Origin: Candidatus Babeliales bacterium
GTDB lineage: Bacteria > Babelota > Babeliae > Babelales > Vermiphilaceae
Direction of reading: 5' to 3'
Assembly: GCA_020049835.1 (NCBI GenBank)
Contig: JAGVLK010000011.1
Span: forward strand, 22,865-86,864
DNA: 64,000 nt
Notes under the pieces: model-generated
Seen by the model: the letters and a program-made list of their open reading frames with translations, nothing else
Told to the model about the DNA's origin: nothing
The model's database searches: none
Shown here: in pieces, positions 1-7,959 of the stretch
How positions within the stretch are numbered: position 1 is the first letter of the stretch
How the letters are laid out: the number at the start of each line of letters is the position of its first letter
Position numbers and translations under genes: made by a program

Positions 1-1157
1 TCAAGTGGTATGCCCTGTGGGTGCAGAGGGGTAAATAAAAGTTCTTCTTTTTTTGCAAGGCTCACAAAAAGGTGTCCCGGTAACAGATCTTTAACCGCAT
101 TCAATTGCCCTTTGCCACCATCGATAAGAATAAGATCGGGAATGTCATCCGGGTCGCGATAACGGCGTGCGACAATTTCCCGTAGTGCGGCATAATCGTC
201 TTGTTGCATTAAGCTGCGTATTTTAAAACGTCTAAAATTATTTTTATCCGGTATGCCGTTGGTAAAACGCACCGATGAGCCGACAATATAAGTGCTTTGA
301 AAGTGTGATATATCAAAGCAATCTATGGTATAAATAGGGAACTCTGCTTGCAAAAGTTCTTGCAGATCGTACGCTAACTGTTGTTCATCGCTGGATAGCT
401 CTTGCTTTGGTTGCATTGCTTTAAATAAGGCATCAGCATATTTGTGACTATCGTATTTGGCAGCGATTGTTCTAAAAATGGTATCAAAATGGAGCAGGTA
501 GGTATGCAACATTTTTGCCTTTTCAAATTCCAATAGACGTACATGCTCTTTGATCCGCGTGTCTAAACCTTTTAAAAACGCTGGTTGGTTGCGGCGCAAT
601 GCGTTTTTAGCCAGTTCGATACGAAATAGATATTCTTGTAAATCGAATGCATCCATGCAGCTGCCGGCACACAAACCGATATGGTAATCCAGGCAGCCAT
701 TGGCAATCTTTTTATTACACAGCTTTAATTTAAAGGTTTCAACAAGAAACCGTACAACGCTGCGCGCTTGGTTTTTGTGCAGAAATGGGCCAAAATAGGT
801 CCCTTTTTTACGTTTATTACGTACGATTTCGATAGCTGCCGGTTCATCTTTAGTGAATAGAATATAGACAAAGGGTTGGCCACTTTTAAGCAGCACATTA
901 AATTTGGGTTTATGTATCCCAATCAGTTCTGCCTCCAGCAGCATCGCTTCCACTTCCGTATGGGTAATGATATGGTCCAGTACAGCTGCTTCTTCCAGCA
1001 ACGATTGCACCTTCCAATCAGTTTTATTCTGAAAGTAGGATTTTACCCGTGCTTTGAGGGATTTTGCCTTACCAATGTAGATAATGGCATTATTGGCGTC
1101 TTTAAAGAGGTAAACGCCCGGTAATGAGGGTAAAGTATCAGGATTTATTATATGCAT
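1..1157 (-). CDS. uvrC: UvrABC excinuclease subunit C (5' part, runs off left edge)
   Basis: This protein makes the dual incision in nucleotide excision repair. Translating the minus strand from the ATG at 1157 gives an open frame to the window edge. It starts with a GIY-YIG nuclease domain (residues about 10-90, with LPGVYLFKD and IIYIGKAKSL). A UVR-like stretch follows near residue 210, then the RNase H-like endonuclease domain (IDCFDISHF, IPDLILIDGGKGQLN), cut at residue 385. The C-terminal helix-hairpin-helix lies outside the window. There is no Shine-Dalgarno sequence; the ATG falls at the predicted transcription start, which suggests a leaderless mRNA. uvrB lies at the other end of the window, not next to it. 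The identity is secure; only the missing 3' end is unknown. Confidence 0.96.
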   Translation of the reverse strand, partial: MHIINPDTLPSLPGVYLFKDANNAIIYIGKAKSLKARVKSYFQNKTDWKVQSLLEEAAVLDHIITHTEVEAMLLEAELIGIHKPKFNVLLKSGQPFVYILFTKDEPAAIEIVRNKRKKGTYFGPFLHKNQARSVVRFLVETFKLKLCNKKIANGCLDYHIGLCAGSCMDAFDLQEYLFRIELAKNALRRNQPAFLKGLDTRIKEHVRLLEFEKAKMLHTYLLHFDTIFRTIAAKYDSHKYADALFKAMQPKQELSSDEQQLAYDLQELLQAEFPIYTIDCFDISHFQSTYIVGSSVRFTNGIPDKNNFRRFKIRSLMQQDDYAALREIVARRYRDPDDIPDLILIDGGKGQLNAVKDLLPGHLFVSLAKKEELLFTPLHPQGIPL

Positions 1158-1163
1158 ACTATA

Positions 1164-1191
1164 AGTATATCCCAATGGTTATTTATGTCAA
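1164..1191 (-). promoter_or_regulatory. uvrC promoter, apparently leaderless
   Basis: On the minus strand a perfect -35 TTGACA (1186-1191) is followed after 16 bp by TATACT (1164-1169). The A of the uvrC ATG (1157) lies seven bases past the -10 box, where transcription would start, so there is no room for a ribosome binding site. Confidence 0.65.
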
Positions 1192-1237
1192 GTCAAATGC
1201 TGGTCAGGCAGGCATTTTGCTAATGGTTAGCACTATG

Positions 1238-1265
1238 TTACGCTTAGATATGCTTAAATTATACT
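1238..1265 (+). promoter_or_regulatory. putative promoter of the 1304 gene pair
   Basis: TTACGC (1238-1243), a 16-bp spacer and TATACT (1260-1265) precede the gene at 1304 by about 38 bp. The spacer length and the TATACT box match those of uvrC, which supports the call; the -35 is weak. Confidence 0.4.
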
Positions 1266-1303
1266 TTGTATTATTCGATATTAATTAAACGACAGAGGTT
1301 TCT

Positions 1304-1774
1304 ATGATGAAAAATATGGTATTAGCGCTTACACTCAGCTTTATGGCATGTAATGTAGATAATCTGCACGCAGTAGAACGTGCGACAACAAAAACAGCCG
1401 ATCAAGCATACGCCTGTGCGGCTCCTGCTACATATACCGTTGCTCCGGAACTTGTTGCGTTCGCACTTACTGTAATCAGTGGGGTACTTGGTGCATGTAC
1501 ATTTACGGAGAAACCTGACATTGCAGTAGGTTGTTTTTTTGCTGGACTTACTGCGTTTTCAAGTGCTTTTATAACTGGGGCTAAACATGATTTCATCGAC
1601 CATTGGAAAAAAGATGAGCGCAGATATTACGACCGCATGACGAAAGTATTTTTAACCTTGATGGCACCGTCAGTTTTGGCGTCAGGGTTTGCCTGTCCAG
1701 ACGAAGCTTCAGCTCCAGTGTTAAAAGGCTTTGGTTTGTTAGGATCTATTGCAACCGCATTGGCATGGTTATAA
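1304..1774 (+). CDS. secreted or membrane protein of unknown function, paralogue 1
   Basis: This 156-residue protein is not recognised as a known family. A signal peptide is visible (Lys4, hydrophobic 5-16, likely cleavage near HA at 22-23). The mature part has three hydrophobic helices (about 50-65, 77-92, 110-125) and a final Gly/Ala/Leu-rich segment. An AGAGG ribosome site lies just upstream. The C-terminal half resembles the next gene: both have a YY(D/K)R motif, then LVTLIGP or FLTLMAP, then a Gly-rich tail ending in ALAWL. The two are therefore tandem paralogues, probably co-transcribed with a 38-bp gap. Several cysteines fit an exported, disulfide-bonded protein. Function unknown. Confidence 0.75.
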   Translation: MMKNMVLALTLSFMACNVDNLHAVERATTKTADQAYACAAPATYTVAPELVAFALTVISGVLGACTFTEKPDIAVGCFFAGLTAFSSAFITGAKHDFIDHWKKDERRYYDRMTKVFLTLMAPSVLASGFACPDEASAPVLKGFGLLGSIATALAWL

Positions 1775-1812
1775 CTGTGTACGCATGAAATAACAACTTG
1801 AAAGGGTATACT

Positions 1813-2442
1813 ATGATGAAAAAAACTATAGTAACAATTGCAGCAATAAGTATGATGAGCTTCAATGTAGCTGCTCTGCATGCAGAAGAGCCATTGCATA
1901 ACTCATTGCTGTTTCAACTCAGCAGGGTATGCTTTCAGATTGGAGATATGATCTGTAGAGGTACAAGCGGTAGCACTATTTCTCGTGAAGGCATTTGCAG
2001 GGCATTTAAAGAAGCAACAGCTGAAGATTGCCAAAAATTAGTGGCATGCACCGGTGTAGTTGCAGCATTATTTGCGTTTATGAATTGTGATAACGATGCA
2101 ACATCACGCAATATCCCTTGGAGTCCAGAAGCAACTGCATTGGCAATGACGGCAGGAAGTGCATCAGTTTTAACCGTCTTTGACAAGATGAGTTGGTCAG
2201 ATTTCTTTACTAAAGCCGGTTTGTCTGCAATGGTGCTTACCATAGCGGCAGCATTTAAGCATGAATATGCAAATGCAGAGGACAAGGCCTATTATAAACG
2301 CTGTGCTAAAATATTAGTTACACTTATTGGTCCGTGTGTTTTAGGTGCAGGTCTTGCATCTGAACCAGAAGAAGGGCGTGATATGTTAACAGGGTTAGGT
2401 GCTGCAGGTACATTAGGTAGCGCACTTGCCTGGTTACGCTAG
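1813..2442 (+). CDS. secreted or membrane protein of unknown function, paralogue 2
   Basis: The start is set at the ATG at 1813 because AAAGGG lies seven bases upstream; an in-frame TTG at 1798 would sit before that ribosome site. The 209-residue product has a clear signal peptide ending near LHA-EE. It has a Cys-rich N-terminal half, then hydrophobic helices and a C-terminal region like that of the upstream gene, ending in GSALAWLR. It is longer than its paralogue by an insertion of about 50 residues after the signal peptide. No catalytic motif is seen. It converges on the minus-strand gene at 2445 with only two bases between the stops. Confidence 0.75.
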   Translation: MMKKTIVTIAAISMMSFNVAALHAEEPLHNSLLFQLSRVCFQIGDMICRGTSGSTISREGICRAFKEATAEDCQKLVACTGVVAALFAFMNCDNDATSRNIPWSPEATALAMTAGSASVLTVFDKMSWSDFFTKAGLSAMVLTIAAAFKHEYANAEDKAYYKRCAKILVTLIGPCVLGAGLASEPEEGRDMLTGLGAAGTLGSALAWLR

Positions 2443-2444
2443 CA

Positions 2445-3164
2445 TTAAAAAATAGTCATGTAGCCGCCCAGTATAGTTGCCAAAGCGGCCAAGGTAAAAG
2501 CTTTTCGTTGCATTACATGCTTTTGTAGAAATTCGGGGTGAACCTTGAATGCTTTTTGCAAGTCTGTTGGTAAGCTAAGATAGGTGTGATAATCCTCAAG
2601 ATTACGAATAACGGGTGTGCGGCCGCTTTGTAAAATATCTTTTGCTTGTACAAATAGAGTGCGTTGTTCTGCAGTTAAATCTTCCAGATCGGATCTATGG
2701 CAGACACGATAGTTTTGTGTTGTGAGCTTGCCATTCTGGTCTGCAAGAAGAATTGACACCGATTCGCATGAATGGAACCAGGCACGGCGAATTTCGTACT
2801 TATCACTGATACGAAACGATCGTTTATAACTATCTTGTATAATGGTAAATGTTTGTCCGCGTTGCTCCATACTGAGCATAAGAGTAGGCGGTGTTTCGGG
2901 CTTATATCTATCTTTAGATCTATTATACCAAGTGATAATTGTTTCAGCATCGTTTGGTTGGCTGGACGAGGCTCTTGGATGAGCTTCAAAGGTTACTTTT
3001 TTGCTACCTTGTGAAGTGAAAAAAATTTCACGCGTTATATTTTTGAGTATGCATTGCGAAATAAGATTATTATATTCATTACCATCAAGTTGGCTCGCAG
3101 CAACATTAAAAATTGACGATATACAGATTACTAATACGGTTAAATTCAAGTTGAACATGCGCAT
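2445..3164 (-). CDS. secreted protein of unknown function with C-terminal hydrophobic tail
   Basis: This 239-residue protein has a signal peptide (hydrophobic core about 6-20, cleavage near AAS). The soluble central domain is mixed alpha/beta, and the C-terminus is hydrophobic (FTLAALATILGGY) and could anchor it. GAGG five bases before the ATG at 3164 supports the start. No family is recognised. The Cys residues near positions 38, 128 and 154 fit a periplasmic or exported location. It is transcribed against the 1304-2442 pair. Confidence 0.7.
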   Translation of the reverse strand: MRMFNLNLTVLVICISSIFNVAASQLDGNEYNNLISQCILKNITREIFFTSQGSKKVTFEAHPRASSSQPNDAETIITWYNRSKDRYKPETPPTLMLSMEQRGQTFTIIQDSYKRSFRISDKYEIRRAWFHSCESVSILLADQNGKLTTQNYRVCHRSDLEDLTAEQRTLFVQAKDILQSGRTPVIRNLEDYHTYLSLPTDLQKAFKVHPEFLQKHVMQRKAFTLAALATILGGYMTIF

Positions 3165-3317
3165 CTATTCCTCTTTTTCAACGATGTTAACAAAATACTG
3201 TTGTAAAAAATACCACGCAAATTGAATTATATCAAATTTTTATCCGACTTTAACTTTTTATATCTATTGCAATATGCTCGGCTATTGACGGGATTTATTT
3301 TTTTCAATAGAAATATA

Positions 3318-3347
3318 TTGCAAGTTGTATACTGCACTCTGTATACT
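3318..3347 (+). promoter_or_regulatory. putative promoter of the namZ-like pair
   Basis: TTGCAA (3318-3323), an 18-bp spacer and TATACT (3342-3347) lie 55 bp before the gene at 3402. The palindromic hexamer GTATAC occurs twice here, at 3327 and 3341, which could mark an operator. Confidence 0.45.
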
Positions 3348-3401
3348 TAATTATCAGAGATGGAGTGCATAGATTTATTGTAGACATGGCGGTAGAGGTG
3401 T

Positions 3402-4607
3402 ATGATGTGGAGGGTTGCGTATCAAGCGGTACAGCATAGTATATCATTAACTAAAATCTTTTTTATTTTCTCGCTTATCTGTTTTTTGCCCCAAATGTTT
3501 ATTGTAGGTCACAAAAAACGGCACGCCCACATTGCTCTTACCCCCAATGCAACCGATTTTAAACTTGCGGTGCAGGTACTTTCTGCCGATTATATTAAGC
3601 ATATATGCCCACAACCCCATCCTTCTATTGCGTTAATTACCAATAATGCTGCGCGTGATTATGCCGGTAGTTCAAGTAGTGCGATTTTGGCAGAGCGTGG
3701 TATTCAGGTTGATGCAACCTTTGATCTTGAAGTTGCCGATTATAAAGAAATAGCTGCTATTATGGACAATTGCCGTGCATATGATCTGGTATTAATCGAT
3801 TTGCAAGATACCGGATGCCATACGGTACAAGTTGTCCAAGGTATTATTGCCGGTGTTGAACAGGATAGCGCTCCTACCATAGTGTTGCTTGACCGCCCTA
3901 ATTTGTTAGGGCCAAAGATCGAGGGCTCATTATTGGTAGCATCACATGGTGCACGTTCAACAAAATTTCCTTTGCGTACCGGTATGACTATTGGTGAACT
4001 TATGCATTATTATATGGCGCACACGCAGATAAAATTACCTATTCAAGTAGTTGCAATGCATAATTATGACCGCAGCATCTGTATGCGTACTACCGAACAT
4101 GCAACAACGGAACAACAAAAGCTGTATGGCTCTACCCTGTGTAATCTGTTAGCAGAAGTGATGCCGCTTGATGTTGGCCTTGCTACTGAACATGCATTTA
4201 CGGTGGTTGCTTTGCCGCAAGAGATAGAATTTAATAAAAAAAATTGGTACGAACTGCAGATTCAGCTGCGTAATGTTGGTATAGAATCGACCATTTGCTC
4301 GTATTATAGTCCGCCTAAAAAATGTTATTGTACCGGCCTTAAGTTACAGATTGATGATATGTTTGCTATCGATAGTTTTAATACCTTGCTGACAACGTTG
4401 GTTTTTTTTAAGCAATGTGGCTTAACACTTGGTTTTACGCAGCGTTTTGATGATCTTGTCGGGTCACCTATGGTTCGGTTGTATGTTGACGGCAAAGTAA
4501 GTAGAGCAGAGCTTAAATATACGATTAATTATGACCTTGAACAGTTTTATCGCCAAGCATTTAATGCATTTATGTATCATCCATTGCCACAGGTAGTGTT
4601 GGTGTAG
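3402..4607 (+). CDS. DUF1343/NamZ-like protein, diverged paralogue
   Basis: NamZ (DUF1343) enzymes are exo-beta-N-acetylmuramidases that trim MurNAc from peptidoglycan fragments. This 401-residue protein keeps the scaffold signatures IALITNNAA, LVLIDLQDTG, LLDRPNLLG, IEGSLL and RTGMTIGEL. It lacks about 40 residues present in its neighbour, including the PEHG motif and the following LYEHG segment, and the C-terminal half is also diverged. The N-terminus has a hydrophobic segment at about 19-37, a signal peptide or anchor. Loss of the conserved PEHG motif suggests an inactive or re-purposed copy; this is inference. It lies directly upstream of the better-conserved copy, separated by a repeat element. 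Confidence 0.75.
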   Translation: MMWRVAYQAVQHSISLTKIFFIFSLICFLPQMFIVGHKKRHAHIALTPNATDFKLAVQVLSADYIKHICPQPHPSIALITNNAARDYAGSSSSAILAERGIQVDATFDLEVADYKEIAAIMDNCRAYDLVLIDLQDTGCHTVQVVQGIIAGVEQDSAPTIVLLDRPNLLGPKIEGSLLVASHGARSTKFPLRTGMTIGELMHYYMAHTQIKLPIQVVAMHNYDRSICMRTTEHATTEQQKLYGSTLCNLLAEVMPLDVGLATEHAFTVVALPQEIEFNKKNWYELQIQLRNVGIESTICSYYSPPKKCYCTGLKLQIDDMFAIDSFNTLLTTLVFFKQCGLTLGFTQRFDDLVGSPMVRLYVDGKVSRAELKYTINYDLEQFYRQAFNAFMYHPLPQVVLV

Positions 4608-4677
4608 TTTGCTAGTGCCGAAAGTTTTAAAAAGATGTTTATTCATAATTTCTTTTTTTATTGTAACAGCAACTACT

Positions 4678-4816
4678 GTCATCGAGGCGGTGGCTGGGAC
4701 CCAGTATTAGGTTTTTTATTTTATCGCTGGATCCCTGCTTTCCGTCTTCGCCAAAGGCTTCGCCGAGACAAGTCGCGCCTGCCCGCCATAGCCAAAAGCG
4801 TCGGCGGGAGGATGAC
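4678..4816. repeat. palindrome-ended intergenic repeat element supplying a start codon
   Basis: This stretch starts with GTCATC (4678-4683) and ends with the inverted copy GATGAC (4811-4816). It contains a GCCTGCCCGCCATAGCC module also seen, slightly altered, at 14047-14065. Such terminally palindromic, G/C-richer blocks in AT-rich DNA are typical of small mobile intergenic repeats. The last six bases contain the ATG used as start of the next gene. Confidence 0.6.
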
Positions 4817-6086
4817 AAAAGAAAAAGTTAACGCGTTATTTGTTAGATTGTTTAGATCGAGTTTTCCTTTTTTGTTGTTAACAATGGGTGCTGCCCATTG
4901 TTACAAACTAGGCATAGAAGCAATACCCAAGCAACTCAAGCAACAGTATGCACATACAACAGCACGTATTGGATTAGTTACCAATCATACCGGCACTGAT
5001 CAACAAGGTACACGTACGGTTGATATATTATTGAACCAAGGATTTGGCATTACAAAATTATTTGTTCCCGAGCATGGGTTAGATGGCAAAGTTCTTGCAG
5101 GGCTTGCAGTCGCTGATACGCAGGACAAAACAACTAAGTTGCCGGTTATTAGTTTGTATGAACATGGTGCTGGAAAAGATATTAGTCCACAACTATTTGC
5201 GGATATTGATCTGCTGATGTTCGATATGCAGGATGTTGGCATGCGCCATTATACCTACATTTCCACACTCTATAAAGTGCTGGAAGCTGCTGCCAACTAT
5301 AACAAAAAAGTTATTATTTTTGATCGCCCTAATCCGCTTGGTGATTGCATGGAAGGGCCGCTCTGTGCAACCAATCTACATTCATTTATTGGTATTTGTT
5401 CTATTCCGTTACGCCATGGCATGACGATTGGTGAATTGGCACAACTGTTTAATACAAAAATGTTGCGACAACCTGCAGATATTGCAATTGTACCGTTGCA
5501 AGATTTTACGCGTACCGCGAACATGGAACGCTTGCCTACGCATCTTTCTCCTAATATTGCTAACCTACATGCAGCACATGGTTATAGTTTTTTGGGATTG
5601 CTGGGGGAAGTTGCACCATTTGATGTTGGTGTTGGTACGCAGCGTGCTTTTCAGGTGATTACCTTGCCGCTTGAACATGCGCCGGAAGAGCCCGAATGGC
5701 GTCGTCTGCAGCAGCAGCTTATGCAGTATAGTATCGCAAGTCGACCATATACCTATTTTAATGCATGCAAAAAAAAGGAATATCATGGATTGGCGTTGCA
5801 GATTAATGACATTGCGCACGTGCCGGCATTTAAGGTATTTCTTGCAGTGTTGCAATGGGCAAAAGATATAGGATTAGCCGTTACGTTTGCGCCGGTGTTT
5901 GATAAATCGGTCGGCAGTGACAAAATCCGCGCTTGGTTTAATGGTCGCATTACGCGTGATGAGCTTCTTGCGCGCATTGATGATGAATTGCAGTTGTTCT
6001 TGCAGGAGCATAAAGATATGCTGCTGTACCCTGAGAGCCCGCGCATTGTGCAGCAAAGGTTATTGAGCATTAACACAAACTGTTAA
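4812..6086 (+). CDS. namZ: exo-beta-N-acetylmuramidase NamZ (DUF1343), exported
   Basis: The full set of DUF1343 signatures is present: IGLVTNHTG, LFVPEHGL, LPVISLYEHG, LLMFDMQDVGMRHYTY, IFDRPNPLG, LRHGMTIGELA and the C-terminal FDKSVGSDKIR. The family removes terminal MurNAc from glycan strands, usually in cell-wall turnover. The start is set at 4812, giving 424 residues. The open frame reaches back to 4635, but the upstream part is a translated repeat element, including the WIPAF string typical of such repeats. From 4812 the protein has a basic start and a hydrophobic core (about 17-28), a signal peptide ending near AHC; the Cys is preceded by His, so it is not a proper lipobox. The start-codon choice is the least certain point, as GGGAGG directly abuts the ATG. 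Confidence 0.85.
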   Translation: MTKEKVNALFVRLFRSSFPFLLLTMGAAHCYKLGIEAIPKQLKQQYAHTTARIGLVTNHTGTDQQGTRTVDILLNQGFGITKLFVPEHGLDGKVLAGLAVADTQDKTTKLPVISLYEHGAGKDISPQLFADIDLLMFDMQDVGMRHYTYISTLYKVLEAAANYNKKVIIFDRPNPLGDCMEGPLCATNLHSFIGICSIPLRHGMTIGELAQLFNTKMLRQPADIAIVPLQDFTRTANMERLPTHLSPNIANLHAAHGYSFLGLLGEVAPFDVGVGTQRAFQVITLPLEHAPEEPEWRRLQQQLMQYSIASRPYTYFNACKKKEYHGLALQINDIAHVPAFKVFLAVLQWAKDIGLAVTFAPVFDKSVGSDKIRAWFNGRITRDELLARIDDELQLFLQEHKDMLLYPESPRIVQQRLLSINTNC

Positions 6087-6108
6087 TGCTCAGAAAATCA
6101 TTTTTTTT
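6064..6108 (+). terminator. hairpin terminator spanning the namZ stop codon
   Basis: A perfect 12-bp stem (TGAGCATTAACA, 6064-6075, with its complement at 6081-6092) and a 5-base loop are followed eight bases later by eight T residues (6101-6108). The namZ stop TAA (6084-6086) lies inside the stem. The distance between stem and T run makes termination strength uncertain. Confidence 0.6.
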
Positions 6109-6760
6109 ACAGCCCGCTTACTGCGTTTTCAGCAATAGGTGTTTTGGTAATGCTATCAATACGAAGAGCAACTGGAACAGTATCTTCATGTATGTGATCA
6201 ACGGAGATAAATGGTACAAGTTGATCAGCTTTTCCATCCCATTTTGCTTGCGCGTGATAGGTAGAATCTTTGTAAGCAAGTGCAATCGCAAGAGCGATAA
6301 TTTTTTGGGGTTCTTCTCTAAGTACATATCCACGATTTGAACACGCAGCTACAAGTTGGCGGTTCATTTGTGATATCATTCCAGCCAAGATACCTTTACA
6401 ACGTGCAGTATCGCTGCCACCAAGATCAGCTGGCCATCGTTCATAATTAGCTAACTCTTCTGGCATACCATTGACTATAAGTTGTGGTACGGTAAACAAA
6501 TTATAGACATCATTTTCATTTTTGATATTAGTTTGTACCATCATCGCGCATTCTCCTGCTTCTAGCCAGGTGGAAGTCCCCTTTGGCCACGGGATATAAG
6601 CAGCTGCGTGAGTACCAGGCAAATTATCTTTGCACAATGATATCATTGATGATGTGGCTGGTAATAATGTTTGTGATGATTGAGCTCCAGAATCATGCAT
6701 CATTGCACATGCAACCGATGTTGTTAAAGCCGCTGCTAAACCAATTAAACGAATATTCAT
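6107..6760 (-). CDS. secreted protein of unknown function, paralogue of the 6837 gene
   Basis: This 217-residue protein has a signal peptide (hydrophobic 5-18, cleavage near ACA). AAGGAG lies seven bases before the ATG. The mature part shares two blocks with the next gene upstream: YIPWPKGT with LEAGECAMMVQTN, and IIALAIALAYKDSTYHAQ followed by a KWDGKADQLVPF-like block. The two therefore form a tandem family. Cys residues are conserved between the copies. No known domain is recognised; an exported, possibly host-directed role is inference from the signal peptide only. Confidence 0.7.
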   Translation of the reverse strand: MNIRLIGLAAALTTSVACAMMHDSGAQSSQTLLPATSSMISLCKDNLPGTHAAAYIPWPKGTSTWLEAGECAMMVQTNIKNENDVYNLFTVPQLIVNGMPEELANYERWPADLGGSDTARCKGILAGMISQMNRQLVAACSNRGYVLREEPQKIIALAIALAYKDSTYHAQAKWDGKADQLVPFISVDHIHEDTVPVALRIDSITKTPIAENAVSGL

Positions 6761-6836
6761 GCTATCTCCTTAAAAATTATCTGCTTTTAGATATCGGCTT
6801 CAGATATAGCATGCGTTGGTAGATTTAGCAAGTCAC

Positions 6837-7469
6837 TTATTTTCTTGGATATGTTATAAGACCACCGGGAAAATCAGTGCCGATCCGGACAGGCCACACG
6901 TTTAATTGTATATCATTAATAGTAGTGAATGGCATAAGTACATCAGATATTCCATCCCAGCGTGATTCAGCATGATAGATCATCCCTTTGTGTGCTAGCG
7001 CAATAGCAAGGGTAATAATCCTTGGACTTTTTTCTAGGGACATTACACCTAAATATGCGCTCAGAAGACCATCGTGCTCGTCGGTTAATACTTGCACTAT
7101 ACTTTCTTTACAAAATGTTTGTAGATGACATTTATTTGCTTCGCGCTCGGCTGGGTCTAATGTTCCATGATGGAGTGCTACATAGCCAGCTAAACTTTTA
7201 CAAAGATTATTTACTATTCTTGCCGGAGAATTTATTATTTCGAAGGTGTCATGAGGACCAAGTTCCGTGTTCGCTTGTATGAGGATGCCACATTCGCCAG
7301 CGCCTAATTTTACGCGTGCACCCTCAGGCCAGCGAATATATCCCGTTTTGTAATGGCAATCCGTTTGTTGTGCCACCGTTATTAATTGCATAGGAGCTGA
7401 TGGTGTGGATGCAGCAAATAATGCTGATGAGGTTACGAGTGTTAAGATACTCATGAAACGGATATGCAT
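6837..7469 (-). CDS. secreted protein of unknown function, paralogue of the 6107 gene
   Basis: The start is placed at 7469 because AAGGGA lies upstream and translation from there begins with a clean signal peptide; the in-frame ATG at 7532 would add 21 unlikely residues. The 210-residue protein shares YIRWPEGA, LGAGECGILIQAN and IITLAIALAHKGMIYHAE blocks with the neighbouring gene at 6107. The gap between them is 76 bp and both run the same way, so they may form one transcript. Function unknown. Confidence 0.7.
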   Translation of the reverse strand: MHIRFMSILTLVTSSALFAASTPSAPMQLITVAQQTDCHYKTGYIRWPEGARVKLGAGECGILIQANTELGPHDTFEIINSPARIVNNLCKSLAGYVALHHGTLDPAEREANKCHLQTFCKESIVQVLTDEHDGLLSAYLGVMSLEKSPRIITLAIALAHKGMIYHAESRWDGISDVLMPFTTINDIQLNVWPVRIGTDFPGGLITYPRK

Positions 7470-7580
7470 TGTATGTCCCTTACATTGGTTATATATTATT
7501 TGAATTATACCATGCATACAAATATTGAGCAAATGAGTAGGCCGGATGATTGCTGCCAGTTACTTTTAGATACACTCTCT

Positions 7581-7588
7581 GGTATAAT
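7581..7588 (+). promoter_or_regulatory. extended -10 promoter before the 7630 gene
   Basis: TGGTATAAT (7580-7588) is a perfect -10 box with the extended TG motif, about 42 bp before the ATG at 7630. No good -35 box is seen. Confidence 0.4.
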
Positions 7589-7629
7589 TTGATGAAATGT
7601 TATTTGAGTATATTCACGAAAGTAAAAAC

Positions 7630-7953
7630 ATGTTCAACAATAATAGAGTGCATCTGGTAATGTTCGCAGCAGTTATGTGTATGCAAATCGTTCATGGGAC
7701 ACATTATCGCAAAAACAAAAAACTACTTCCGCCGGCAGAAGTAGTTACACAGATAAAAGATGCTCAAGCTGAAATGCGGCCCGAAAAGCCTTTCAATCCA
7801 GTGGATATTATAATACCGCTTAATATTCCGTACACTTTAAGTAGTAAAGCAGATGAAGAGGGAGCAGTAGGTATGTGTGCAAATGTTGTTGGCTGCTGTG
7901 CTTTCACTCTGTCTGCAGCATGTATACTGTTAACAGCTCATTCATCTTTGTAG
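7630..7953 (+). CDS. small secreted or anchored protein of unknown function
   Basis: This 107-residue product starts at 7630, giving an N-terminal hydrophobic signal (about 7-20, ending near VHG). An upstream in-frame ATG at 7597 would add 11 residues before the signal. The middle is charged and Pro-rich (LLPPAEVV, PEKPFNP). The end is a Cys/Ala-rich hydrophobic segment that could span a membrane. No family is recognised. The gene stands alone, converging on the membrane protein at 7960. Confidence 0.55.
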   Translation: MFNNNRVHLVMFAAVMCMQIVHGTHYRKNKKLLPPAEVVTQIKDAQAEMRPEKPFNPVDIIIPLNIPYTLSSKADEEGAVGMCANVVGCCAFTLSAACILLTAHSSL

Positions 7954-7959
7954 CAAATA

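Noticed and set aside
876..1124. Open frame on the plus strand opposite uvrC
   Set aside because: It is antisense to the GIY-YIG domain of uvrC, has no ribosome site, and the uvrC reading has clear family motifs.
4635..4811. Extended N-terminus of NamZ reading through the repeat
   Set aside because: This stretch is the translated repeat element (WIPAF-type string); the signal peptide starts only after 4812.
4812..4900. Lipoprotein signal on NamZ
   Set aside because: The residue before the Cys is His, so the lipobox rule is not met.
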